From positions 62,001 to 126,000 of the forward strand of contig CAZUMS010000006.1 in NCBI GenBank assembly GCA_964621525.1: 64,000 nucleotides of DNA, read 5' to 3'. Below the pieces are notes generated by a model, which saw only the letters and a list, made by a program, of their open reading frames with translations, was not told where the DNA came from and ran no database searches. Shown here in pieces: positions 1 through 8,937 of this stretch. This DNA comes from CAZMGV01 sp964621525 [NCBI: uncultured bacterium]. GTDB lineage: Bacteria > JAGRBM01. How positions within the stretch are numbered: position 1 is the first letter of the stretch; every line of letters starts with the position of its first letter. A program made the position numbers and the translations under genes.

Positions 1-594
1 CACCTCGCGCGGATTCATCTTGAGGGCGGCGGGGTTAGCCACCAGCCGGCAGGTGGATTCGAGGATCACGTGGTCTTCCACGAGGCCGTTGGCCTTCAGG
101 GTGCTGCCCGTGGAAACGAGATCGCAGATCCGGTCGGCGAGGCCCACGAGCGGGGCGAGTTCCACCGAACCGTAGAGCTTCACGATCTCCGCCCGGCGGC
201 CCTGCCGGTTCAGGTAGTCCGCGGTGAGGTTCACGTATTTCGTCGCCACCCGGATCGGCTCGTCGGGGTTCATCCTGAGGAACGGCACGTCGCCCTTCTT
301 CATCGCCAGCGACAGGCGGCAGAATCCGATGCCGAGGTCGAACAGCTCGAACAGCTTCGAGCCGCCTTCCAGCAGCACGTCCTTGCCGACGATGCCGAGT
401 TCGGCGGCTCCCGATTCGACGTAGGTCGGTACGTCCTGCGAGCGCACGACGAGGAGCCTGAGGCCTGCCTTCGGAAAGGCGTGGATCAGCGAGCGGCTCT
501 CCGCTTTCACCTGTGCGGCGTCGAGGCCGAGCGGCTTCAGGAGTCCGAGGCTCTCCTCGAACACGCGTCCCTTGGCGACTGCTACCGTAATCAT
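1..594 (-). CDS. hisG: ATP phosphoribosyltransferase, short form (partial)
   Basis: Catalyses the first step of histidine synthesis, joining ATP and PRPP in the cytoplasm. The 198 visible codons begin MITVAVAKGRV at an ATG at 594 and contain the HisG hallmarks ESGAAELGIVGKD and, near the visible end, a PRPP-loop-like DLVSTGSTLKANGL. The C-terminus lies beyond the window, so it cannot be seen directly whether the regulatory domain is absent. The spacing of motifs fits the short form that works with HisZ. The start overlaps the murA stop by 4 nt (ATGA), indicating translational coupling and one operon with murA, prmC and prfA. Confidence 0.93.
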   Translation of the reverse strand, partial: MITVAVAKGRVFEESLGLLKPLGLDAAQVKAESRSLIHAFPKAGLRLLVVRSQDVPTYVESGAAELGIVGKDVLLEGGSKLFELFDLGIGFCRLSLAMKKGDVPFLRMNPDEPIRVATKYVNLTADYLNRQGRRAEIVKLYGSVELAPLVGLADRICDLVSTGSTLKANGLVEDHVILESTCRLVANPAALKMNPREV

Positions 595-1877
595 GCGAGT
601 TTCCGTTCCGGCCACCGGCCCGCGAACCGTTCGATCATCGCGCCGAGCCCCGAGAGTTTCTTTTCGAGGCCGTCGTAGCCCCGGTCCAGGTGATAGATGC
701 GGTCGATCACGGTTTCGCCCTCGGCCGCGAGCGCCGCCACGACGAGTCCCGCCGACGCCCTGAGGTCGGTCGCCATGACGGGGGCGCTCGTCAGCTTCTC
801 GACGCCCTTCACCACGGCGACGTTGCCCTTGATCCGGATATCGGCGCCCATGCGCACCAGTTCCTGCACATGCATGAACCGGTTCTCGAACACGTTCTCC
901 GAGATGATCGATGTGCCGTCGGCGACGGTCATGAGCGCCATGTACTGCGCCTGCATGTCGGTCGCGAAGCCGGGGAAGGGCTGCGTGTCGATGTCGGCGG
1001 ATTTCAGCGACCGTGCGCCGCCCGGCACGCGGACGCGGAGCGTGCGACCGCTCTCCTCGATCTGCACGCCGCTCTCCCTGAGCTTGGCGATGAGCGCGCC
1101 CGAGTGTTCGGGCACGGCGTCCTCCAGGGTCACGTCGCCGCCGGTGATCGCCGCCGCCGTGATGAGCGTGCCGGTTTCGATCCGGTCGGGCATGACGGCC
1201 CGGCGGAACGGACGCAGGTCCCTCGCGCCTGTGACGGTAATCGTCTCCGCGCCCGCCCCCGTGATGGACACGCCCATCGAGACGAGGACCTCGGCGAGCT
1301 CCACCACTTCCGGTTCCCGGGCGCAGTTGGACAGCTCCGTCGTTCCTTCGGCGCACGCGGCGGCCATGAGGGCGTTCTCGGTTCCGGTGACGGTCTGGAT
1401 GTCGAAAGTGAACTTCGCGCCCCTGAGGCGTTTCGCCTCGGCGATCACGTAGCCGTGTTCCACCGTGATCGAGGCACCGAGCGCCTCGAGGACCTTCAGG
1501 TGCTGGTCGATGGGCCGCGCGCCGATGGCGCAGCCGCCGGGCAGCGAGATCTTTGCCCGGCCGAACCGGCTGACGAGCGGGCCCAGCACGACGACCGACG
1601 CCCGCATGGTCTTGACGAGATCGTAAGGCGCCTCGAAGGTCTTCACCCGCGAGGCGTCGATGCGTACGGCACTGCCCGACCGCTCGACGCCGCAGCCCAT
1701 GAACTCGAGCAGCCGGCCCATGGTGCGGACGTCGGCGAGCTGCGGCGTGTTGTCGAGCTCGCTGGTGCCGCCGCCGAGCAGGGCGCAGGCCATGAGCGGA
1801 AGCGCGGAGTTCTTCGCCCCGGACACGCGCACGGTGCCGCGGAGCTGGGCTCCGCCCCTGATGAGGAATTTATCCAC
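591..1877 (-). CDS. murA: UDP-N-acetylglucosamine 1-carboxyvinyltransferase
   Basis: First committed enzyme of peptidoglycan precursor synthesis; it transfers enolpyruvate from PEP to UDP-GlcNAc in the cytoplasm. The 428-residue product has the usual family length, the N-terminal GAKNSALP motif, and the loop LPGGCAIGARP carrying the catalytic Cys that fosfomycin alkylates, so fosfomycin sensitivity is expected at this residue. The start is a GTG at 1877 lying 8 nt inside the end of prmC. It overlaps hisG by 4 nt at its own end. The run prfA-prmC-murA-hisG is compact and probably cotranscribed. Confidence 0.97.
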   Translation of the reverse strand: MDKFLIRGGAQLRGTVRVSGAKNSALPLMACALLGGGTSELDNTPQLADVRTMGRLLEFMGCGVERSGSAVRIDASRVKTFEAPYDLVKTMRASVVVLGPLVSRFGRAKISLPGGCAIGARPIDQHLKVLEALGASITVEHGYVIAEAKRLRGAKFTFDIQTVTGTENALMAAACAEGTTELSNCAREPEVVELAEVLVSMGVSITGAGAETITVTGARDLRPFRRAVMPDRIETGTLITAAAITGGDVTLEDAVPEHSGALIAKLRESGVQIEESGRTLRVRVPGGARSLKSADIDTQPFPGFATDMQAQYMALMTVADGTSIISENVFENRFMHVQELVRMGADIRIKGNVAVVKGVEKLTSAPVMATDLRASAGLVVAALAAEGETVIDRIYHLDRGYDGLEKKLSGLGAMIERFAGRWPERKLA

Positions 1878-2757
1878 CTGAGGCCTCCAGAGTGGTTCCG
1901 GCCGCCCGGCGGCATTTCAGAACCCGGTCGTGTCCGGCGAGATCGGGCAGGATTTCAACCTGTTCCCAGCCCCGTTCGCAAGCGAGGGCCCTGGCGGCCC
2001 CGCCCTGGCGGCTGCCGATCTCGACGAGCAGCCAGCCACCGGGTTTCAGCCACCCGGCCGCACCTGCGAGGATCCGTCCGATGACTTCGAGACCGCCGTT
2101 GCCCGCAAACAGGGCCAGCGCCGGTTCGTAGTCCCGGACCGAAACGGGAAGTTCCTCGTCCGGCGCGATATAGGGCGGGTTCGAGACGATCGTGTCAAAC
2201 AGCGTTCGCGCCGCCGGAAAGAGATCGCCGAGAACAAGCTCGACCCTGGAACCGGTATTCAGCTCGTCTGCGTTCTCGCGGGCGACGTCGATCGCCGCCA
2301 TGGAGAGGTCCGTCGCCACGACGTGAATGTCCGGCCGCTCGGCGGCGAGCGTCACGGCCACGGCGCCGCTGCCCGCGCCGATATCGAGCACCCGGCCGTG
2401 CTCCGGGATTACCTCGAGCGCGCGCTCGACGAGCGTCTCCGTGTCCGGCCGGGGGATGAGAACATCCTTCGTCACCCGGAACTCGCGGCCGAAGAACTCC
2501 TTGGAACCCGTCAGGTAGGCGACCGGCTCCAGCCGGGCCCGCCGGGAAACGAGCGTGTCGAACGCCTCGAACTCCGGCGGCGTGAGTTCCCGGTCTCCCT
2601 CCCGCAGCACCGCCGCCCGGTCCAGTTCGAGGACGTGGGCCAGCAGCAGCTCGGCATCGAGCGTGGGGGACGGGATCCCCGCGGCCGAAAGCCGCCGGGC
2701 CGCTTCCCGGAGGAAGTGGCGCACGCTCGTATCGGATCTCGTTCCGGTCATGATCAT
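1870..2757 (-). CDS. prmC: Peptide chain release factor N5-glutamine methyltransferase
   Basis: Methylates the glutamine of the GGQ motif in release factors using S-adenosylmethionine. The 295-residue product shows an N-terminal helical domain, the SAM-binding motif [12 protein letters not shown] and the catalytic tetrapeptide NPPY ([10 protein letters not shown]). It starts at the ATG at 2757, which overlaps the prfA stop by 4 nt, so its own substrate gene lies directly upstream. The reading frame stays open without stops back to 3894 through prfA; that extension is a GC-rich shadow and not part of the gene. Confidence 0.96.
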   Translation of the reverse strand: MIMTGTRSDTSVRHFLREAARRLSAAGIPSPTLDAELLLAHVLELDRAAVLREGDRELTPPEFEAFDTLVSRRARLEPVAYLTGSKEFFGREFRVTKDVLIPRPDTETLVERALEVIPEHGRVLDIGAGSGAVAVTLAAERPDIHVVATDLSMAAIDVARENADELNTGSRVELVLGDLFPAARTLFDTIVSNPPYIAPDEELPVSVRDYEPALALFAGNGGLEVIGRILAGAAGWLKPGGWLLVEIGSRQGGAARALACERGWEQVEILPDLAGHDRVLKCRRAAGTTLEASGG

Positions 2758-3866
2758 TTCCGGCGTTCTTCTCCGGCCGTGTTTCCTTCGCTGCCTTCCG
2801 GGTCGCGGGCCAGCAGTTCGGCCTGGTGGCTCGAAATCAGCGGCCCGATCAGCGGGTCCAGGTTCCCGTCCATAATGGCGGTGAGCTGGTACAGCGTGAG
2901 CCCGATCCGGTGGTCGGTGCAACGTTCCTGCGGGAAGTTGTAGGTCCGGATCTTCTCGCTCCGCATGCCGCTCCCGACCATGCTCCGGCGCTCGGAGGCG
3001 ATCCGGTCGTGCTGTTCCTGCTCGGCTTTCGCCAGCAGGCGGGACTTCAGGATCTTGAGCGCCTTCGCCTTGTTCTTGATCTGGCTCTTTTCGTCCTGGC
3101 AGATCACCACCGTGTTCGTCGGCAGGTGCGTCACCCGCACGGCCGAATCGGTCGTGTTCACGCTCTGGCCGCCGTGGCCGCCCGCCCGGAACACGTCGAT
3201 GCGCAGTTCGTCGTCCCGGATCTGGATATCGACGTCTTCGGCCTCGGGCAGCACCGCGACGGTCGCCGTCGAGGTGTGGATGCGGCCCTGGGTTTCCGTC
3301 GCCGGGACGCGCTGCACGCGGTGGACGCCCGATTCGAACTTGAGCCGCGAGAACACGTCCTTGCCCGACACCTGGGCGATCAGTTCCTTGTAGCCGCCGG
3401 CGGAGTTCTCGCTGGAGGACAGCACCTCCACCTTCCATTTCCGGTCCTCGGCGTACCGGCTGTACATCCGGAAGAGGTCGCCGACGAACAGCCCCGCCTC
3501 GTCGCCGCCGGTGCCCGCCCGGAGTTCCAGGATCGCGTTCCTGCCGTCGTTCGGGTCGCGGGGCAGGAGGAGGACCTTGAGCGCCGCCTCCGCTTCGGCG
3601 AGCCGCTGTTCGAGACCGGGGATCTCGGCCGCCGCCAGCTCGCGGAGTTCCGCGTCGCCGGAGGCGGCGAGCTCGCGGCTCCCCCGTAGCTCGTCCTCGA
3701 TCTTCCGGTAACCGGCGAACGATTCCACGATGGGCGCGAGCTCCGAGAACTCGCGGGAGAGCTTCACGAAGCGGGCGTTGTCGCCCGTCACGTCCGGGTC
3801 CGCCAGCAGCCGTTCCAGCTCCCGGTGACGGGCGGCCACTTTCTCCAGTTTGCCGGTGATGTCCAT
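2754..3866 (-). CDS. prfA: Peptide chain release factor 1
   Basis: Terminates translation at UAA and UAG. The 370-residue product has the codon-recognition PxT motif ([14 protein letters not shown]), the peptidyl-hydrolysis GGQ motif in GGHGGQSVN, and the conserved tail [13 protein letters not shown]. The PAT tripeptide marks it as RF1 rather than RF2. The GGQ glutamine is the substrate of PrmC encoded next. The gene lies just after a terminator-like hairpin behind rpmE, so part of its transcription may come by readthrough from the rpmE promoter. Confidence 0.98.
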   Translation of the reverse strand: MDITGKLEKVAARHRELERLLADPDVTGDNARFVKLSREFSELAPIVESFAGYRKIEDELRGSRELAASGDAELRELAAAEIPGLEQRLAEAEAALKVLLLPRDPNDGRNAILELRAGTGGDEAGLFVGDLFRMYSRYAEDRKWKVEVLSSSENSAGGYKELIAQVSGKDVFSRLKFESGVHRVQRVPATETQGRIHTSTATVAVLPEAEDVDIQIRDDELRIDVFRAGGHGGQSVNTTDSAVRVTHLPTNTVVICQDEKSQIKNKAKALKILKSRLLAKAEQEQHDRIASERRSMVGSGMRSEKIRTYNFPQERCTDHRIGLTLYQLTAIMDGNLDPLIGPLISSHQAELLARDPEGSEGNTAGEERRK

Positions 3867-3892
3867 CGTTTCCCGGATCCTTCAAACGCCCC

Positions 3893-3935
3893 AAAAACGA
3901 AACCGCCCGCGCTCTTTCTGATCGAGCCGGGCGGT
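3893..3935 (-). terminator. Intrinsic terminator after rpmE
   Basis: Arms ACCGCCCG (3902-3909) and CGGGCGGT (3928-3935) form a perfect 8-bp stem. In the minus direction it is followed by TTTCGTTTTT. It separates rpmE from prfA and may act as a partial terminator. Confidence 0.7.
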
Positions 3936-3951
3936 CGCGGTGAAAAGCGTT

Positions 3952-4158
3952 CTAGGCTTTCTTGGCGTACTTCTTCTTGAACCGCTCGACCCGGCCTTCG
4001 GCGTCGATCACCTTCTGCTTGCCCGTGTAGAACGGATGGCAGGAGGCGCAGACGTCGATGGAGAAGTCTCCGCGCGTCGAGCGGGTCTCGTAAGACGTGC
4101 CGCAGCTCGCGCAGGTGACTTTGACAGGACGATAATGGGGGTGAATCTGTGCCTTCAT
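3952..4158 (-). CDS. rpmE: 50S ribosomal protein L31, zinc-binding form
   Basis: Small protein of the large ribosomal subunit, at the central protuberance. The 68 residues begin [12 protein letters not shown] and carry two Cys pairs (CASC and CASCHPF) that bind zinc, marking the C+ form used when zinc is available. The C-terminus is Lys-rich as in the family. A good minus-strand promoter sits at 4199-4227 and a terminator follows, so it can be a single-gene transcript upstream of prfA-prmC-murA-hisG. Confidence 0.97.
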   Translation of the reverse strand: MKAQIHPHYRPVKVTCASCGTSYETRSTRGDFSIDVCASCHPFYTGKQKVIDAEGRVERFKKKYAKKA

Positions 4159-4198
4159 GTCCGAACTACCTTCCGGGCTCCAATACCCAAGGCCGTCG

Positions 4199-4227
4199 CT
4201 TATATGGAGAAGTTAGGCCAAAATCAA
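4199..4227 (-). promoter_or_regulatory. Sigma-70-type promoter for rpmE
   Basis: In the minus direction, TTGATT (4227-4222) and TATAAG (4204-4199) are separated by exactly 17 bp. The -10 ends 40 bp upstream of the rpmE ATG at 4158. It is one of the few close matches to the sigma-70 consensus in this GC-rich sequence. Confidence 0.65.
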
Positions 4228-4284
4228 GCCCGCCGGGGGAGCCTCCTCCGGCAAGCCCGGACCCCGGCAGCCAAGGAGCGCCCG

Positions 4285-4701
4285 ATGGCCCTGACCGACC
4301 AACAACTCGCGGAAATCCTTAAGCAATCGAAAACCGTGGCCGTCGTCGGCCTCTCGCCCGATCCGTCGGCCACGAGCCACCAGATCGGAGCCTATCTCCA
4401 GGGGGCGGGGTACCGGGTTTTTCCGGTCCATCCCACCGCAACGGAAGTTCTGGGCGAAAAGGCCTATGCGTCGCTCGCGGCCCTGCCCGGTCCTGTGGAT
4501 ATCGTCGACGTATTCCGCCGCAGCGAACACATCGCGGGCGTCGCCAGAGAGGTGGCGGCCCTCCCCTGGAAGCCGCGGCTCCTGTTCGTCCAGCTCGGCA
4601 TCTCGAGCCCCGAAGCCGCCGGTATCAGCGCAAGCGCCGGTATCCCCTACCTTGAGGACCGCTGCATCAAGATCGAGCACCGGCGGCTGGTGAGGGGCTG
4701 A
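4285..4701 (+). CDS. CoA-binding domain protein (YccU family)
   Basis: A 138-residue Rossmann-fold protein. SKTVAVVGLSPDPSATS is the nucleotide-binding loop, followed by GYRVFPVHPT and DIVDVFRR, as in the YccU/CoA-binding family related to succinyl-CoA synthetase alpha N-domains. Its biological role in bacteria is unclear. The ATG at 4285 was chosen because AAGGAG lies at 4273-4278 and the family alignment begins here; the frame is open further upstream but that part is not conserved-looking. It is followed 11 bp later by a membrane glycosyltransferase gene. Confidence 0.85.
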   Translation: MALTDQQLAEILKQSKTVAVVGLSPDPSATSHQIGAYLQGAGYRVFPVHPTATEVLGEKAYASLAALPGPVDIVDVFRRSEHIAGVAREVAALPWKPRLLFVQLGISSPEAAGISASAGIPYLEDRCIKIEHRRLVRG

Positions 4702-4712
4702 CAGGCATCCGG

Positions 4713-6260
4713 ATGAAACCGTCTCGCGGGAAGTCCTGGATCCTGGTCGGTCCGCTGGCCGCACTGATCCTGTCGACGTTTCTGGACTACGGCCTGACGT
4801 GGGACGAAACCGAGCATTCGATGTACGGAGCCCGGGTCGTTGCGTACTATGTCTCGGGTTTTCAGAACCGGAGTTTCGCGGAGTTTCTGGACCTCTACTA
4901 TCACGGGGCGCTGTTCGATTCGCTGGCGCATGTGGCGGGCCTTGTCTCTCCGGTGGGGCCGTTCGAAACCCGGCATCTGCTGAACGCTTTCGCGGGACTC
5001 CTGGGTATTTACGGCGTTTTCCTGACGGCGCGGCGGTTGGGCGGCGAAATGGCCGGACTTCTGGCGGCGGGCCTTCTTGCAGCCCTGCCGCTCTACTACG
5101 GCCACATGTACGCCAACCCGAAAGACATTCCTTTCGCGGTCGCGACGGTGTGGGCCCTGTATTTCGCCGTCCGGTTTTTTGAAGACTGGCCCCGGCCGGA
5201 CTGGAAGGCGGCGGCAGCTCTCGGCGCTGCCATCGGTACGGCGGTAAGTGTCCGTGCCGCGGGAATCGTCCTCGTTTTATACGTGCTTGCGGGAGCGGCC
5301 GCGCTTTACCGGCTGCTGCAACCGCCGGCTGACAAACGGCGGCTCGTGCTCGCCGCCGGTTGTGCCGCTGGAGCTTCCCTTCTCTCGGTGCTGTTCTTCT
5401 GGCCCTGGCTCCAGATGGACCCCGTTGGCCATTTCCTCGAAACGCTCGGCCGCACCACCCGGTTTATTTCCGAAGGGACCACGCTCTTTGGCGGCACTCA
5501 GGTGGAACTCGTGCGGCTTCCCCGGTCCTATGTGCCGGTGCTTCTGGGTTACCAGCTTCCGGAACTGCATCTCCTGCTGACGGCGGGGGGTCTCTGTTTC
5601 CTCATCACCGAACGGACCCGGATTTCCAGCCTCGAGCCCTGGCGCAGGGTTTCAGCCGCCGTGCTGACGGCGGCGGTTCTCCTGCCGCTGGTGCAGGCGA
5701 TGGCGGTCCGGGCCGTGGTCTACGACGGCATCCGTCATTTTCTGTTCGTGCTGCCGCCCCTGTGCGTGCTGCTCGGAATTGCGGCGGCGCATCTTGTGGA
5801 CCTGCTGAAAGCAAAGGCCCGGCCCCTCCGGCTCGCGGCGGCAGGTGCGCTGGCCGTCTGGTTCGTGTGGCACCTGTCGGTCCTCTGGCGGCTTCACCCC
5901 TACGAGTATATCTATTTCAACGGACTCGCCCGCTGGAAACCGGGTGCAGGCGGGCAGTACGAAACCGACTACTGGGGGGCATCCTACAAGGAAGCCACCG
6001 AATGGCTGGTCCGTTACACGGACAGCCTGCCGCCGCCCGAGAAACCCTACCGGGTGCTGGCCTGCGGACACCCGATGGCGACGCGGTACTACTTCTCGGA
6101 ACGGCTTCAGCCGGTGAGCGACCCGGCCCAGGCGGATTTTTTCATCGCCCAGACGCGGCTGGATTGCGACCGGCAGATCGAAGCGCCGGTGCTCCATGCG
6201 GTGAGCCGCATGGGCGTGAATCTCACGTACGTAAAGGACCTGCGGAAACCGCCCGGCTGA
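4713..6260 (+). CDS. GT-C type membrane glycosyltransferase (family 39-like)
   Basis: A 515-residue multi-pass membrane protein. The segment LTWDETEH soon after the first membrane helix resembles the acidic-pair motif of the first extracytoplasmic loop in PMT/ArnT-type enzymes, which use lipid-linked sugar donors on the periplasmic side. NPKDIPFA and the late YDGIRHFLFVLPPL segment are also typical of such proteins. About ten hydrophobic helices are followed by a soluble C-terminal domain of roughly 110 residues. The acceptor and sugar are unknown. It lies just after the CoA-binding gene and is convergent with the sirtuin, leaving only 6 bp between stops. Confidence 0.7.
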   Translation: MKPSRGKSWILVGPLAALILSTFLDYGLTWDETEHSMYGARVVAYYVSGFQNRSFAEFLDLYYHGALFDSLAHVAGLVSPVGPFETRHLLNAFAGLLGIYGVFLTARRLGGEMAGLLAAGLLAALPLYYGHMYANPKDIPFAVATVWALYFAVRFFEDWPRPDWKAAAALGAAIGTAVSVRAAGIVLVLYVLAGAAALYRLLQPPADKRRLVLAAGCAAGASLLSVLFFWPWLQMDPVGHFLETLGRTTRFISEGTTLFGGTQVELVRLPRSYVPVLLGYQLPELHLLLTAGGLCFLITERTRISSLEPWRRVSAAVLTAAVLLPLVQAMAVRAVVYDGIRHFLFVLPPLCVLLGIAAAHLVDLLKAKARPLRLAAAGALAVWFVWHLSVLWRLHPYEYIYFNGLARWKPGAGGQYETDYWGASYKEATEWLVRYTDSLPPPEKPYRVLACGHPMATRYYFSERLQPVSDPAQADFFIAQTRLDCDRQIEAPVLHAVSRMGVNLTYVKDLRKPPG

Positions 6261-6266
6261 AAATTT

Positions 6267-7079
6267 TCAGTTCCGCAGCGCGGCGACCCGCTCGGCCACG
6301 GCGGAGAGGGTTTTCCCGATCGGGGTGAAGAACCGGGCGTCGGCGATTTCGTCGAGCGGCGTTTCGCTTGCGGTGATGATGACGAGCCGGGCTCCGGCGC
6401 GCTTGGCTTCGACGGGGAGCATCGCCGCCGGCTGCACGACAAGCGAACTGCCGAGCACGAGGAACAGCTCGCAGGAGCGCGACAGCTCGAAACTCTCCGT
6501 GAGCTCCCGCTCGGGCATCGACTGGCCGAAGCTGACCGTCGCGCTCTTGATGGCACCGCCGCACGGGCGGCCGGGGGAGAGCTCCTCGCCGCAGTAGGGG
6601 ACGAAATCCCTCACGTTGCTCCGGCCCGAGCGGATCCAGTCGATGACGGCGGACATGGGCCAGCTTTTCCCGCACTCCAGGCAGCGGGCCTGCATGGCCG
6701 TGCCGTGGATCTCGATGACTTTTTTCGACCCTGCGCGCTGGTGCAGCTCGTCGATGTTCTGGGTGATGACCGCCTGCACGAGGCCGGAACTTTCCCAGCG
6801 GGCGATGACCTCGTGCCCGGCGTTGGGCCGCGCCTTGTGGAACTCGTCGAACATCTCGTTCGAGCGGCGCCAGTAGAGGCTTCGTTTCTCGTGGCTCCGG
6901 ATGAAGTTCTGGAAGGTGTAGTCGTCGGGATTGTATTTCGACCAGACGCCGTTCGGGGACCGGAAGTCCGGGATCCCGCTCTCGGTGGAGATCCCGGCGC
7001 CGCTGAAGGCGACCGTCGAACGGCTTTCCGAGATCCAGCGGGCCACCTGCTGGCAGGCCTCTTCGAACGTGGCGGACAT
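6267..7079 (-). CDS. NAD-dependent protein deacylase, sirtuin family
   Basis: Removes acyl groups from lysines using NAD, giving nicotinamide and O-acyl-ADP-ribose. The 270-residue product has the full sirtuin set: GAGIS near residue 28 followed by GIPDFRS, then TQNIDELHQRAG, the catalytic histidine in EIHGT, and a zinc site beginning CLECGK and ending around YCGEE and RPCGG. GSSLVVQP forms part of the NAD pocket. There is no sign of the phage-defence fusions (SIR2 with APAZ, HerA or similar domains), so it is taken as an ordinary metabolic deacylase. Confidence 0.93.
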   Translation of the reverse strand: MSATFEEACQQVARWISESRSTVAFSGAGISTESGIPDFRSPNGVWSKYNPDDYTFQNFIRSHEKRSLYWRRSNEMFDEFHKARPNAGHEVIARWESSGLVQAVITQNIDELHQRAGSKKVIEIHGTAMQARCLECGKSWPMSAVIDWIRSGRSNVRDFVPYCGEELSPGRPCGGAIKSATVSFGQSMPERELTESFELSRSCELFLVLGSSLVVQPAAMLPVEAKRAGARLVIITASETPLDEIADARFFTPIGKTLSAVAERVAALRN

Positions 7080-7241
7080 GATGGCAAAGGGTAACTGCGC
7101 CGCCGGTGCGAGGCCAGCCGTGAAAAAACGGGGCGAGCAAAAACACCGTCATTCCGCAGGTTTCCCTGCCCGGGAGCCGGTTTTTGGAGCACTGCGTATT
7201 TCGCCGGATTTCCGTAACTGATACATTTTGATCCAGTCGTC

Positions 7242-8384
7242 ATGAGAACACGGGATGCACTGCCGATTCTGGGTGAAGGGCTGCGGATGGCCTCCGGCGT
7301 CCTCGGCCGGGGGTTCCGCGAAGCGCCGAGAATCCGGTATCAGGGAACCGCCCTGGAAATCTGCGAGCAGGCGGCAAGAGCCTGCTGGAACGGGCGTTAC
7401 TTCCAGGGGGGCGGCGACCATTTCTCGCAGTTCTGGATCCGCGATTTCTCGCTGGCGCTTCCGGGACTCCTCGAGCTCGGTCTCCAGGACGAGGTGAAAG
7501 CGACGCTGCGGTTCGCGCTCGATGCCTATGAGCGGGCCGGACGGGTGACGACGACGGTGCTCCCGTCGGGTGCGGCAGTCGATATTTTCCGGATGGCGGC
7601 TGATTCGCTGCCGTTCCTGTTCCATGCGCTGCTCGCCACGGAGAGTTTCGATCTTCTGGACGAACACCGGCCGCTCATCGAGATGGCGCTCGCCGACTAT
7701 GCCGAGGCGGTGACGGACCCTGAGACCGGCGGTTTCCGCACGGACGTCTATTTCCCGACGGCAAAAGACATGGTGACGCTGCCGGGGAGCTGCGCGGGGC
7801 TCTCGTTTATCGGCTGGACGGACGAGCTGGCGTGGGAGATCCCGGGTCTCGGTTCCCCGTTCCATGAAGTCGATTTCCCGGAACTTCTGATCGCCAGCTA
7901 CTGGGACTGCGACCATTTCAGGAATGATCCGTCGTCGGGGCTGCTGTCGGCGGATGCGAACCTCTGGCCGTTCTGGTGCGGCCTCGTGAACGATCCCGTC
8001 CGCGAGCAGAAGGCGATCAAGTCACTTCAGAACGCCGGCCTCGACCGGCCGTTCCCGCTCAAGTACCACGGCACCCGGACCCCGGAGCACGAGCACTGGA
8101 CCGCCCGTCTGTTCGTGCCGAACTACCAGGGGGATACGATCTGGACGATGCTGGCACTTCAGTGGATCGAGCGGGTGGCTCTCTACGACCAGACCCAGGC
8201 CCGGGACTACCTTGCCGCCACCGCCCGCTGGATCGAACGCGAGGGGAACTGGATTGAGCTGTTCGAGCCCGACGGCAGTGCGCCCTACCGGGGACCGTTC
8301 GGCCACGGAGCGGCACAGGGGCTTATCTGGGCAGCCAATTTCCCCCGTCTCTGGCACGAACTGGGCCCCGATGCCCCGTCGTGA
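7242..8384 (+). CDS. Six-hairpin glycosidase-like protein
   Basis: A 380-residue soluble protein with no signal peptide. The stretch FSQFWIRDFSLALPGLLELG, with alternating helices, aromatic residues and acidic residues such as WIRD and DTIWTMLALQW, fits the (alpha/alpha)6 toroid of six-hairpin glycosidases such as amylo-alpha-1,6-glucosidase C-domains or GH63/GH15 relatives. Later conserved-looking motifs are GDTIW, EGNWIELFEPDGSAPYRGPFGHGAAQG and WAANFPR. The substrate cannot be inferred. The ATG at 7242 is 162 bp from the divergently transcribed sirtuin. A downstream ATG (MASGVLG) is an alternative start. Confidence 0.55.
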   Translation: MRTRDALPILGEGLRMASGVLGRGFREAPRIRYQGTALEICEQAARACWNGRYFQGGGDHFSQFWIRDFSLALPGLLELGLQDEVKATLRFALDAYERAGRVTTTVLPSGAAVDIFRMAADSLPFLFHALLATESFDLLDEHRPLIEMALADYAEAVTDPETGGFRTDVYFPTAKDMVTLPGSCAGLSFIGWTDELAWEIPGLGSPFHEVDFPELLIASYWDCDHFRNDPSSGLLSADANLWPFWCGLVNDPVREQKAIKSLQNAGLDRPFPLKYHGTRTPEHEHWTARLFVPNYQGDTIWTMLALQWIERVALYDQTQARDYLAATARWIEREGNWIELFEPDGSAPYRGPFGHGAAQGLIWAANFPRLWHELGPDAPS

Positions 8385-8515
8385 CATCCTTGCCTTCCGG
8401 GGCACCGTGGCTAATATGGGACTGGAATAGTCCGGGTAGTTGATAGCCCGGGACCCGCGCACCGGCGGTGGTAAGACGGCGCGCGGCGGATACACCCCGT
8501 TTCAGGAGATTTTCT

Positions 8516-8914
8516 ATGGCGCAGGGCCACGGCAAAGGCATGGTAGCGGCGGACGATCATGTGCACGTCCCGCAGATCTCTTCGACCATCGCGCTGACCC
8601 CGGCGGCTGTGGAAAAAGTCCGCACGCTGCTCCGCACGGAGAAGTCCCTGCCGACGGACGCCGGTCTTCGCGTGGCGGTGGTCGACGGCGGCTGCGCCGG
8701 CCAGAGCTACAAGCTCACCTTCGAGACGAAGGGCCGGGAGGGCGACGAGCAGCTTGAATTCGGCGGCCTCCGGGTTTTCGTCGATTCCAAGAGCTCCACG
8801 TTCCTGCGCGGCACGACGCTCGATTTCGTGGAAGGCCTGAATGCGGCCGGATTCCAGTTCCTGAACCCGAACGTCCAGAAAACGTGCGGCTGCGGATCGT
8901 CCTTCAAGGTCTGA
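8516..8914 (+). CDS. A-type iron-sulfur carrier protein (IscA/ErpA family)
   Basis: Delivers iron-sulfur clusters to apo-proteins. The 132-residue product has the three conserved cysteines of the family: one in VDGGCAGQSYKL and the C-terminal pair CGCGSSF. ITLTP-like text (IALTPAAVEKV) opens the domain after a roughly 23-residue His-containing N-terminal extension. The ATG at 8516 has AGGAG at 8504-8508. No other isc or suf gene is nearby. The next gene, a tiny Csx3-like protein, starts 23 bp after the stop and appears cotranscribed, ending in a shared terminator. Confidence 0.9.
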   Translation: MAQGHGKGMVAADDHVHVPQISSTIALTPAAVEKVRTLLRTEKSLPTDAGLRVAVVDGGCAGQSYKLTFETKGREGDEQLEFGGLRVFVDSKSSTFLRGTTLDFVEGLNAAGFQFLNPNVQKTCGCGSSFKV

Positions 8915-8937
8915 TTTTCCCGCCAGGAAACGCGCCC

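Noticed and set aside
690-2084. 464-codon plus-strand frame over murA
   Set aside because: Antisense to murA, His/Arg/Asp-rich translation typical of shadow frames, no ribosome-binding site.
2758-3894. Upstream extension of the prmC frame across prfA
   Set aside because: The frame is open only because of GC-rich codon bias; prfA is a full, clearly conserved gene here and prmC has an ATGA-coupled start at 2757.
6267-7079. Sirtuin as an anti-phage defence gene
   Set aside because: It is a plain deacylase-sized protein with no defence-type partner domain and sits among housekeeping genes.
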